NCBI GenBank assembly: GCA_017983845.1 | Contig: JAGOAO010000004.1 | Coordinates: 67,482-131,481, forward strand | Source: Sediminibacterium sp. | Lineage (GTDB): Bacteria; Bacteroidota; Bacteroidia; Chitinophagales; Chitinophagaceae | Direction of reading: 5' to 3' | DNA length: 64,000 nt | Shown here: positions 25,401 to 33,069 of the stretch, in pieces | Layout: each line of letters starts with the position of its first letter | Position numbering within the stretch: position 1 is the stretch's first letter | Made by a program: the position numbers and the translations under genes | The notes under the pieces: model-generated | What the model saw: only the letters and a program-made list of their open reading frames with translations | Told to the model about the DNA's origin: nothing | Databases searched by the model: none

Positions 25401-27302
25401 ATGAAGAAGCAATTTGGACTTATTGTATTATTAGTATTCGCTACTAGTGTTGTGTTTGCGCAACCTGAGCGTTGGCAACAACAGATCAATTACAAAATTG
25501 ATGCTGCTCTAGACGTTCAAAAAAATACCATCAAGGGTACAGAAGAAATTGTTTATACCAACAATTCAACAGACACCTTACACAAAGTGTATTTTCATAT
25601 GTATTGGAACGCTTTTCAGCCCAATTCCAATATGGATGCCAGAAGCCGTGAATTGGGTAAAACAACTTTCACCAATAGAAGAGGTGACGAGGTAAAAGAC
25701 TGGGATATGCGTGTAAGAGATCGCATCCAAAATTTGAAGCCTGAAGAATATGGTATTCAAAAAGTAAATGCTTTAACCATTAATGGTAAAGCCCAAAAAT
25801 TAGTGGAACATGAAACGATTTTAGAAGTAGTATTGACGCAGCCAATTTTGCCTAAGTCTGCTGTTAAAATGAATTTGAATTTCCAGGCACAAGTGCCTTT
25901 GCAAGTAAGAAGATCTGGAAGAGACAATGCTGAAGGTGTACGTTATTCAATGAGTCAGTGGTATCCAAAGATGGTAGAATATGATTATCAAGGCTGGAAT
26001 ACCAACCCCTATATTGCTAGGGAGTTTTATGGTGTTTGGGGTAATTATGATGTGACTTTGAGAGTGGATAAAAACTATATGGTGGGTGGCACAGGGGTAT
26101 TACAGAATCCAACTGCGCCCTTGGATAAAGACGGCAATAAGGTTTGGAATTTCAAAGGCAATACTATTCATGATTTTGTATGGTTTGCAGACAATAATTT
26201 TAAACATTTATCTAAAGAAGTTCGCAAGGGTTTAACACTGCATGTCTATTATAAAGCTAAAGATGCAAAAGCGGATAGCGCTTGGTCCAATGTATTATGG
26301 GCCGCTGAAAAAGTGTTACCTTATATGGAGAAAAAGTTTGGTGCTTATCCTTATCCACAGTATTCTTTTATTCAAGGAGGTGATGGCGGTATGGAATATG
26401 CGATGGCTACCTTATTAAAAGGTCCAGGTTTAGGTACCGTTTTTCACGAGTGGATTCATAGCTGGTATCAACATATTTTAGGTTCGAATGAAAGCTTGTA
26501 TGCATGGATGGATGAAGGATTTACAAGTTATGGAGAGGAAGATGTGAGTCATTATTATGAAGTCAATCACGCTGCACAATCACCTTATATTAGTGAGGCT
26601 GCAAAAAAACAAATCCCAATCAATATAGAAAAGCAAGCTAAATTATTGCCAGCTATACAAAATGGGAACTATAGTGGTTACTTGGCTTTAGCTAAAAGTG
26701 GACTAGAAGAACCAATGACAACGCATGCGGATCATTTCAATACCAATTATGCATACAGTAGTGCTGCTTACAGTAAAGGAGGGACTTTCTTGGGTGTATT
26801 AGGGTATGTGATGGGTGAAGCAAAACGTGATCAATTAATGCTTAATTATTATAACACTTGGAAGTTCAAACATCCGAATGCCAATGATTTTATTCGAGTT
26901 GCTGAAAAAACAAGTGGCTTACAATTACAGTGGTTAAAAGAATATTGGGTGAATAGTACCAAGACAATTGACTATGGTTTAAATGATATTCAAGTAAGTG
27001 GCAATGCAGCTTTAATTAGTATTCAAAGAGTAGGGAAGTTACCCATGCCAATAGAAGTAGTGGTTACTTATAAAGATGGCACGAATGAATTACACTATAT
27101 CCCATTGGATTTAATGCTTGGTGGTAAAACACAAGAGGGTGCAATCAAACAAATAAACCATTCTGAGTGGAAATGGGCACAACCAAATTATACTTTTGAA
27201 ACGACACAGCCATTGAGTGCAATTAAGTCGATCGAGATTGATCCTAGCCAACGTATGCCAGATATCAATAGAAGTAATAATAAAATCGAAATCCCGAATT
27301 AA
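25401..27302 (+). CDS. Exported M1-family metallopeptidase
   Basis: 633 residues from ATG 25401, chosen because it gives a proper signal peptide (MKKQFGLIVLLVFATSVVFAQ); an ATG at 25338 would put 21 extra residues before it. Zinc site HEWIHSW near residue 349 (HExxH), with the third ligand Glu in LYAWMDEGFTSYGEE. The GAMEN-equivalent exopeptidase loop is GGDGGMEYAM. Aminopeptidase N-like N-terminal beta domain precedes it. Periplasmic or surface peptide trimming is the likely job. Monocistronic, ending at the 27404 terminator. Confidence 0.9.
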   Translation: MKKQFGLIVLLVFATSVVFAQPERWQQQINYKIDAALDVQKNTIKGTEEIVYTNNSTDTLHKVYFHMYWNAFQPNSNMDARSRELGKTTFTNRRGDEVKDWDMRVRDRIQNLKPEEYGIQKVNALTINGKAQKLVEHETILEVVLTQPILPKSAVKMNLNFQAQVPLQVRRSGRDNAEGVRYSMSQWYPKMVEYDYQGWNTNPYIAREFYGVWGNYDVTLRVDKNYMVGGTGVLQNPTAPLDKDGNKVWNFKGNTIHDFVWFADNNFKHLSKEVRKGLTLHVYYKAKDAKADSAWSNVLWAAEKVLPYMEKKFGAYPYPQYSFIQGGDGGMEYAMATLLKGPGLGTVFHEWIHSWYQHILGSNESLYAWMDEGFTSYGEEDVSHYYEVNHAAQSPYISEAAKKQIPINIEKQAKLLPAIQNGNYSGYLALAKSGLEEPMTTHADHFNTNYAYSSAAYSKGGTFLGVLGYVMGEAKRDQLMLNYYNTWKFKHPNANDFIRVAEKTSGLQLQWLKEYWVNSTKTIDYGLNDIQVSGNAALISIQRVGKLPMPIEVVVTYKDGTNELHYIPLDLMLGGKTQEGAIKQINHSEWKWAQPNYTFETTQPLSAIKSIEIDPSQRMPDINRSNNKIEIPN

Positions 27303-27403
27303 TTTTAGGAATTTGTTTTAGATAGTTTTGAAATCTGCGTTCTCGAGCGTATTGCTGCGAGCTAAGAGCGAGGAATAGAAGTCTTTTCAAAAGTTTAAGC
27401 TTA
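27303..27403. other. Short intergenic stretch with inverted repeat
   Basis: TTTTGAAA (27326-27333) can pair with TTTCAAAA (27385-27392), enclosing a patch that is GC-rich against its surroundings and holds several CTCG/CGAG words (27340-27373). No reading frame or promoter is evident. Could be a structured 3' end of the M1 mRNA. Confidence 0.25.
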
Positions 27404-27435
27404 CAAAAAAAGCGTCCAATTGGACGCTTTTTTTA
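27404..27435. terminator. Bidirectional terminator between M1 peptidase and rsmG
   Basis: Stem GCGTCC / GGACGC, loop AATT, with A-run and T-run, between convergent genes. Confidence 0.85.
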
Positions 27436-28071
27436 TTTCTTCACTTGAATGATATATTTCTCTTTGAAATAATCTTCTTTAAAAATATCATAGATCGGCA
27501 TCATCTTAGGTCTTGTGCCACTCTCAAAAATTTCTTGGTGTAAATCGCCGCCTTTTAAGCAGATTAAACCATTGGGTTGATTTGGTTTTTTAACAAGCAC
27601 AGGGCCTGCCCATCTCCATAAATCCTTCAATGGCGCAACGGCTCTACTTACCGCGTAATCGAACTTTTTATTTTTTATATCTTCTACACGGGTATGTTTG
27701 GTCTCTACATTTTTGATGCCCACCATTTCACAAACAGCATCCACTACTTTTAATTTCTTAGCAATACTATCTACAGCATAGAATTTGACTTCTGGAAAAA
27801 AGATCGCTAAAGGAACAGTAGGAAATCCACCACCACAGCCAATATCAATGACCTGTGTACCTGGTTCCCATTCGGCAATTGCTGCAATGCTAAGTGAATG
27901 CAATACATGGTGTAAGTATATTTGATCAATGTCTTTTCTAGAAACTACATTGATTTTTGCATTCCATTCTTGATAAGCAGCATCTAGCCCAGACAATTGT
28001 GCCAATTGTTCAGGTGTAAAATCCGCAAAGTAGCGGGTAATTAATTCCAATTTTTCTGTGGTCTTTTCCAT
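27433..28071 (-). CDS. rsmG: 16S rRNA (guanine-527 N7) methyltransferase
   Basis: 212 residues, full length. RsmG (GidB) methylates G527 in the 530 loop of 16S rRNA with SAM; loss gives low-level streptomycin resistance in other bacteria. Signature elements: WNAKINVVSRKD, VIDIGCGGGFPTVPLAIFFP, YAVDSIAKKLKVVDAV and YAVSRAVAPLKDLWRW. The start at 28071 overlaps the end of the upstream glycosyltransferase by 31 bases, so the two are translationally linked. Confidence 0.95.
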   Translation of the reverse strand: MEKTTEKLELITRYFADFTPEQLAQLSGLDAAYQEWNAKINVVSRKDIDQIYLHHVLHSLSIAAIAEWEPGTQVIDIGCGGGFPTVPLAIFFPEVKFYAVDSIAKKLKVVDAVCEMVGIKNVETKHTRVEDIKNKKFDYAVSRAVAPLKDLWRWAGPVLVKKPNQPNGLICLKGGDLHQEIFESGTRPKMMPIYDIFKEDYFKEKYIIQVKK

Positions 28072-29183
28072 ACGCTAGGCAAGGTAAACAAATAATAGAA
28101 TATAGTCCATATGTCTAACAAAATGAACCAAGGCCAAAGGTCTAATTCATTCAGCTTCTTCATAGCTCCACGCAAAATAAGCCCTTGTAATAGCGCCCTG
28201 AATGCCCATAGGCCAATAATAATTAAATAGGCTTTAGTAAACACAAGAGCAAGAATTAAAGCTGGATAAACTAAAAACTGACTCATAGAAAAAAGCCCCA
28301 ATAAAATAACATGTTTTGTCTTATAGAACTTACTAGTGGTATAATGACGATATTTCTGCGTCATCCAATCTTTAAAAGTAGACTTAGGTTCACTTAAGGT
28401 ATGCGCGTCATGATCAATCACGATGGCTGTATTGCGCTTATTGGCCACTTGGTTAATGAATAAATCATCATCCCCACTTGGAATCTGGTTAATAGAAGAG
28501 AAGCCTTTGTTTTTAATAAATAATTCACGCTTATAGGAAAGGTTACGACCAACGCCCATATAGGGCAATCCAGCTAGGGCATAAGAGAAATATTGTAATG
28601 CGGTATTGAAAGTCTCAAAGCGAATCAATTTATTCAAAAGGCCTGGTTTCTTTTTGTAGGCACCATATCCTAAAACAATTTCTTTTCCTTCGTCATAACC
28701 ATCCTGCATCAAACGCATCCAATGTTCACTTGCAGGTAAACAATCTGCATCGGTCAATAATAAGGTTTCGTTTTTTGCAGATTTAATGCCCATTGAAAGC
28801 GGGAATTTTTTTCCGGCAATCATTTTGGCTTCCTGTGTCAAATGAACGGGGTTCAGGTTTTTAAAAGACTTTTTGAATTCATCTAATAAATATTTTGTTT
28901 CATCTTCTGAATTGTCATTCACCAAAACCACTTCATGTGTGGTGCTATAATCTTGCACTAAAACACCAGGTAAAGTATTGGCTAAATTATGTGCTTCATC
29001 ACGCGCGCAAATGACTACAGAAATAGGGTGCTCTACATGCACTGTTTTTTTAGGATTCTTGTAAATGGCCAATCTTAAAAAAAAGAAGAGGTAGTAAAAA
29101 ACCTGGATCGCAATGACTGCTGCAAAAAAGCCTATAATCAGTTCCGAAAGGAGTATGGATGAAATGGGTAAGTTGATTGTCAT
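28041..29183 (-). CDS. Family 2 glycosyltransferase, membrane-bound
   Basis: 380 residues from ATG 29183 (MTINLPISS). The frame extends further upstream, but that would run into tgt and over its promoter. One N-terminal membrane helix (about 8-40), then the GT-A domain: SVVICARDEAHNLANTLPG, EVVLVNDNSEDET, the DxD-like TDADCLPASEHW, and QxxRW-like QKYRHY. Two or three C-terminal membrane helices follow. Likely uses a nucleotide sugar to build a surface glycan or glycolipid; donor and acceptor unknown. A -7 box ends four bases before the ATG. Confidence 0.87.
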   Translation of the reverse strand: MTINLPISSILLSELIIGFFAAVIAIQVFYYLFFFLRLAIYKNPKKTVHVEHPISVVICARDEAHNLANTLPGVLVQDYSTTHEVVLVNDNSEDETKYLLDEFKKSFKNLNPVHLTQEAKMIAGKKFPLSMGIKSAKNETLLLTDADCLPASEHWMRLMQDGYDEGKEIVLGYGAYKKKPGLLNKLIRFETFNTALQYFSYALAGLPYMGVGRNLSYKRELFIKNKGFSSINQIPSGDDDLFINQVANKRNTAIVIDHDAHTLSEPKSTFKDWMTQKYRHYTTSKFYKTKHVILLGLFSMSQFLVYPALILALVFTKAYLIIIGLWAFRALLQGLILRGAMKKLNELDLWPWFILLDIWTIFYYLFTLPSVWKRPQKNWN

Positions 29184-29187
29184 AGCG

Positions 29188-29195
29188 CAAAAGTA
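29188..29195 (-). promoter_or_regulatory. -7 box (TACTTTTG) four bases before the glycosyltransferase ATG
   Basis: Minus strand TACTTTTG-CGCT-ATG. Back to back with the tgt box at 29210-29217. Confidence 0.55.
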
Positions 29196-29209
29196 AAGAT
29201 TTTTGACCT

Positions 29210-29217
29210 TACCTTTG
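29210..29217 (+). promoter_or_regulatory. -7 box (TACCTTTG) four bases before tgt ATG
   Basis: TACCTTTG-TCCC-ATG. Its -33 region would fall on the -7 box of the divergent glycosyltransferase gene. Confidence 0.55.
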
Positions 29218-29221
29218 TCCC

Positions 29222-30361
29222 ATGGCGGCATTACAATTTGAATTAGCAGCAGAGAGTCAACAAGGTGCTTCAAGAGCAGGAACCATTACAACCGATCATG
29301 GGGTCATTCAGACACCCATTTTTATGCCTGTGGGTACCATTGGCTCAGTGAAAGCAGTGACCCAGCAGCAATTAAAGCAGGACATTGATGCTAAAATAAT
29401 ATTAGGCAATACCTATCATTTATACTTAAGGCCAGGTACCGAAGTATTAGAAGCGGCAGGTGGTCTGCACAAATTTATGGGATGGGATCGCCCCATTTTA
29501 ACGGACAGTGGGGGCTATCAAGTTTTCTCATTAGCCTCCAATAGAAAGATCAAGCCAGAAGGGGTGGTGTTTCAGTCGCATATTGATGGAAGCAAACACC
29601 TTTTTAGTCCTGAAAATGTGATGGATATTCAAAGAAGTATTGGCGCAGATATTATCATGGCATTTGATGAATGTCCTCCAATACCAAGTACCTATGATTA
29701 TGTACGCAAAAGTATGGACCTAACCCACACATGGTTGGATAGGTGTATTAATCGTCTGGATGAAACACCCGATTTATATGGGCATACGCAGAATTTATTT
29801 CCGATCGTACAAGGTGGTTTGTATAAAGATTTAAGAAAAGCATCCTGTGAATATATTGCTTCTAAAAATGCAGTAGGGAATGCCATTGGTGGTTTAAGTG
29901 TAGGTGAAACAGAAGCCGAAATGTATGAGTTCACTGCATTGTGTTGTGAAAATTTACCAAAGGATAAACCTCGTTATTTAATGGGGGTTGGAACGCCTTG
30001 GAATATTTTAGAAGCGATCGACCTAGGAGTGGATATGTTTGATTGTGTGATGCCCACCAGAAATGGGCGCAATGGCATGATCTTTACTTCGCAGGGGGTG
30101 ATCAATATCAAAAACAAAAAATGGTATAAGGACTTTAGTCCAATCGATCCAGGTATCCCGAATGAAATGAGTCAGTATTATACCAAGGGGTATATCAGGC
30201 ATTTATTTGCAGCAGATGAGATTTTAGGGATGCAGTTAGCGAGCATACAAAACCTCTCTTTTTACCTTTGGTTGGTTGAACAAGCAAGAATACATATTAT
30301 TGCCGGGGATTATAGCGCATGGAAAAAAGAGATGCTCCCTCAAATAAGTAAAAGATTATAA
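29222..30361 (+). CDS. tgt: tRNA-guanine transglycosylase without the usual zinc site
   Basis: 379 residues. Exchanges guanine 34 of GUN-anticodon tRNAs for the queuine precursor preQ1. TIM-barrel motifs are intact: LTDSGGYQVFSLA with the catalytic Asp, GGLSVGE, and the nucleophile region DMFDCVMPTRNGRNG. The C-terminal zinc site is not: where other Tgts have CxCxxC and a later His, this one has IPNEMSQYYTKGYIRHL and ASIQNL, so all four ligands are replaced. It may be a lineage feature. Followed after 3 bases by the LptF/G permease; queA lies at the right edge of the window. Confidence 0.93.
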   Translation: MAALQFELAAESQQGASRAGTITTDHGVIQTPIFMPVGTIGSVKAVTQQQLKQDIDAKIILGNTYHLYLRPGTEVLEAAGGLHKFMGWDRPILTDSGGYQVFSLASNRKIKPEGVVFQSHIDGSKHLFSPENVMDIQRSIGADIIMAFDECPPIPSTYDYVRKSMDLTHTWLDRCINRLDETPDLYGHTQNLFPIVQGGLYKDLRKASCEYIASKNAVGNAIGGLSVGETEAEMYEFTALCCENLPKDKPRYLMGVGTPWNILEAIDLGVDMFDCVMPTRNGRNGMIFTSQGVINIKNKKWYKDFSPIDPGIPNEMSQYYTKGYIRHLFAADEILGMQLASIQNLSFYLWLVEQARIHIIAGDYSAWKKEMLPQISKRL

Positions 30362-30364
30362 GCA

Positions 30365-31456
30365 TTGAAAAAACTGGATTGGTACATACTAAAAAAATTT
30401 CTGGCAGTGTTTTTCTTTGCCATCTTCTTCTTTGCGGTCATTGCAATTGTGATTGATGTAAGTGAGAAAACAGATGATTTTGTACGTTCTGGTTTAACAA
30501 GTTCAGAAATCATCAAAAACTATTATGTAGGTTTTATACCGCATATCATTGCGCTATTATTTCCTTTATTTGTATTCATTGCAGTGATCTTTTTTACTTC
30601 TAAAATGGCCGGGCAAACAGAGATTGTGGCCATTTTAGCAAGTGGCACATCCTATAACAGATGGTTAAGACCTTATTGGATAGGCGGTTTATTTTTAGGT
30701 TTTGTATTATGGGTATCCAATCAATGGATCGTGCCAAAAGCCAACAATATTCGTGGAGATTTTGAAGCCACTTATATAGATGCAAATTCTTCCTACAACG
30801 CTTTATTAAGGGGATCTAACGATTATTATTTCAGAATTGATTCCTTTACCTATGCGGGTATTTATGCTTATGATACTGCTAGTAAAAGAGGAAATAATTT
30901 TTTTGCATATACCGTAAGTGGAGAGAAAGTAGTGTACAATATCCGAGCTGAATCTATTCTTTGGGATACGGCAAAAAAGGATTGGGTATTGTCCGAAGTC
31001 TTGGAACGAAAGATCACTGATCAAAAAGAGCTGGTGACTTATCTGCCCAATTTGCATAAAAAATATCCTTTCAAACCAGTTGATTTAGAAAAGGACAAAT
31101 ATGCCAAAGATAAATTGACAACCTTGCAGTTGATTAAGCAAATCAAGATGGAAGCACTAAGGGGTTCTGAGGGGCTTAATGAGCTAAAAATTGAACGCTA
31201 TAGAAGAGACGCAACGCCTATTACGGTATTGCTTTTAACCCTAATTGGGGCAGTCATTGCAGGCCGAAAAGTGAGGGGCGGAAGTGGATCTCATTTGGCC
31301 ATGGGCTTTACCATTGCGGCTTTGTTTATCATTACAGACAGATTCTCCACTATCTTCTCCACTAAGGGCAATTTGCCCCCCTTTATAGCCGCCTGGATAC
31401 CCAACATTATTTTTATGTTCGTGGTCTATTATTTATATAAAAAAGCCCCTAAATAA
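30365..31456 (+). CDS. LptF/LptG-family lipopolysaccharide export permease
   Basis: 363 residues starting with TTG at 30365 (no ATG fits), 3 bases after tgt. Inner-membrane subunit of the LptB2FG transporter that lifts LPS out of the membrane. Six membrane segments in the YjgP/YjgQ order: one at 10-30 (FLAVFFFAIFFFAVIAIVI), two near 50-110, a beta-jellyroll periplasmic domain (about 125-265) and three at the end (TVLLLTLIGAVIAG, FTIAALFII, WIPNIIFMFVVYYLY). LptF versus LptG cannot be decided. Confidence 0.9.
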   Translation: MKKLDWYILKKFLAVFFFAIFFFAVIAIVIDVSEKTDDFVRSGLTSSEIIKNYYVGFIPHIIALLFPLFVFIAVIFFTSKMAGQTEIVAILASGTSYNRWLRPYWIGGLFLGFVLWVSNQWIVPKANNIRGDFEATYIDANSSYNALLRGSNDYYFRIDSFTYAGIYAYDTASKRGNNFFAYTVSGEKVVYNIRAESILWDTAKKDWVLSEVLERKITDQKELVTYLPNLHKKYPFKPVDLEKDKYAKDKLTTLQLIKQIKMEALRGSEGLNELKIERYRRDATPITVLLLTLIGAVIAGRKVRGGSGSHLAMGFTIAALFIITDRFSTIFSTKGNLPPFIAAWIPNIIFMFVVYYLYKKAPK

Positions 31457-31518
31457 CCATTTCTTAAGTAACTTCGTGTCCAATTTTAAACCGTTTTTTA
31501 ACAACAATCATTGGGCAT

Positions 31519-32835
31519 ATGGAAGAGATCAAAGACCTATTTGGAGAAAAAGCAACTGCGGCTGCTTTAGAGATCAAAGAAATGCTTAAACAGCATGGTG
31601 ATAAGAAGATTGGAGAAATCACTTTAGCGCAAGTGTATCAAGGTATGAGAGGAATGACAGGTCTTGTAACAGAGACTAGTTTATTAGATGCGCAAGAAGG
31701 AATCCGTTTCAGAGGATTTTCAATTCCAGAATTACAAGCACAATTACCCAAAGTAGAAGGTGGAGATGAGCCATTGCCAGAAGGATTGTTTTATCTGATG
31801 ATGATTGGTGAATTACCAACAGATAGAGATGTTAAAAAATTAACGAGCAACTGGCAAAGAAGAAGTCATGTACCATCACATGTTTTTGATGTGATAGATG
31901 CATTTCCTTTGAATGCGCATCCAATGACCATGTATGTTGCTGCTGTCATGGCATTGCAAACTGAAAGCAAATTTGCACAAGAGTATGCTAAGGGCATGAA
32001 CAAGAAAGATTACTGGCAGTATACTTATGATGATTCAATGGATTTGATCGCAAGATTACCAAGAATCGCTGCTTATATCTACAGAAGAAAATACAAGAAC
32101 AACGAACATATTCATCCAAACGGATTGTTAGACTGGGCAGGTAACTTAGCTTATATGATGGGCTTTGAAGACGAGAGCACAAAAGAATTAATGCGTTTGT
32201 ACATGACGATACACGCAGACCATGAAGGTGGTAACGTGTCAGCACATACGACACATTTAGTGGGTTCAGCATTGAGTGACCCCTATTTAAGTTATGCGGC
32301 AGGTATGAATGGTTTAGCAGGTCCTTTACATGGATTGGCGAATCAAGAAGTGATTAAATGGATTTTTGAAATGCAAGAAGCAATTGGTACAGATAGCCCT
32401 TCTAAGGAGCAAATTGTGGACTATGTTCAAAAAACATTAGGTGCTGGTAAAGTAGTACCTGGATACGGTCATGCGGTATTGAGAAAAACAGATCCTCGTT
32501 TTACTGCACAAATGGAGTTTGGTAAAAAACATTTGCCAGATGACAAATTAGTGAACACGGTTTGGAATATTTATGAAACAGTGCCTCCAATTTTAGAGTC
32601 TTTAGGTAAAGTAAAAAATCCTTGGCCAAATGTGGATGCACACAGCGGTGCTTTATTAGTACACTATGGTATTGTGGAATATGAATTCTACACTGTCTTG
32701 TTTGCTGTAAGCCGTGCATTAGGTGTATTGGCTAGCTTAACATGGGATCGAGCTTTAGGCTTCCCATTAGAGCGTCCAAAATCTGTAACTACAGCAGCAG
32801 TGAAAGATTGGATCGACGGTAAAGGAGAAATTTAA
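31519..32835 (+). CDS. gltA: Citrate synthase, eukaryotic-like type
   Basis: 438 residues. Condenses acetyl-CoA and oxaloacetate at the entry to the TCA cycle. Active-site features: HADHEGGNVSAHTTHLVGSALSDPYLS, MNGLAGPLHGLANQEV with the catalytic His, PGYGHAVLRKTDPR, and the Asp in NVDAHSGALLVHYGI. The extended N-terminus (MRGMTGLVTETSLLDAQEGIRFRG) and overall pattern match mitochondrial-type enzymes, which are common in Bacteroidota. A -7-like TAACTTCG lies at 31469-31476, giving a leader of about 40 bases. Own terminator at 32854. Confidence 0.95.
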   Translation: MEEIKDLFGEKATAAALEIKEMLKQHGDKKIGEITLAQVYQGMRGMTGLVTETSLLDAQEGIRFRGFSIPELQAQLPKVEGGDEPLPEGLFYLMMIGELPTDRDVKKLTSNWQRRSHVPSHVFDVIDAFPLNAHPMTMYVAAVMALQTESKFAQEYAKGMNKKDYWQYTYDDSMDLIARLPRIAAYIYRRKYKNNEHIHPNGLLDWAGNLAYMMGFEDESTKELMRLYMTIHADHEGGNVSAHTTHLVGSALSDPYLSYAAGMNGLAGPLHGLANQEVIKWIFEMQEAIGTDSPSKEQIVDYVQKTLGAGKVVPGYGHAVLRKTDPRFTAQMEFGKKHLPDDKLVNTVWNIYETVPPILESLGKVKNPWPNVDAHSGALLVHYGIVEYEFYTVLFAVSRALGVLASLTWDRALGFPLERPKSVTTAAVKDWIDGKGEI

Positions 32836-32853
32836 ACCTTACGAATATTTAAT

Positions 32854-32883
32854 AAAAGAGCAACGATCTTCGTTGCTCTTTTA
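32854..32883 (+). terminator. Terminator after citrate synthase
   Basis: Stem GAGCAACGA / TCGTTGCTC with a TCT loop, preceded by AAAA and followed by TTTT. Confidence 0.9.
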
Positions 32884-32906
32884 TATTTTGGGAAGATAGT
32901 TGAATA

Positions 32907-32979
<73 letters not shown>

Positions 32980-32980
32980 C

Positions 32981-33010
32981 AAGCCAGTCTAGATTTAGAC
33001 TGGCTTTTTT
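32981..33010 (+). terminator. Terminator after tRNA-Ala
   Basis: Perfect 11-bp stem AAGCCAGTCTA / TAGACTGGCTT, loop GATT, then a T-run. Confidence 0.92.
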
Positions 33011-33054
33011 ATGCCTTTTAACAAATAAGCTAGGGTACTTATTTCAACAGTGCT

Positions 33055-33062
33055 TACTTTTG
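33055..33062 (+). promoter_or_regulatory. -7 box (TACTTTTG) upstream of the outer-membrane receptor
   Basis: TACTTTTG seven bases before ATG 33070. No clear -33 box. Confidence 0.45.
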
Positions 33063-33069
33063 CCCTTCT

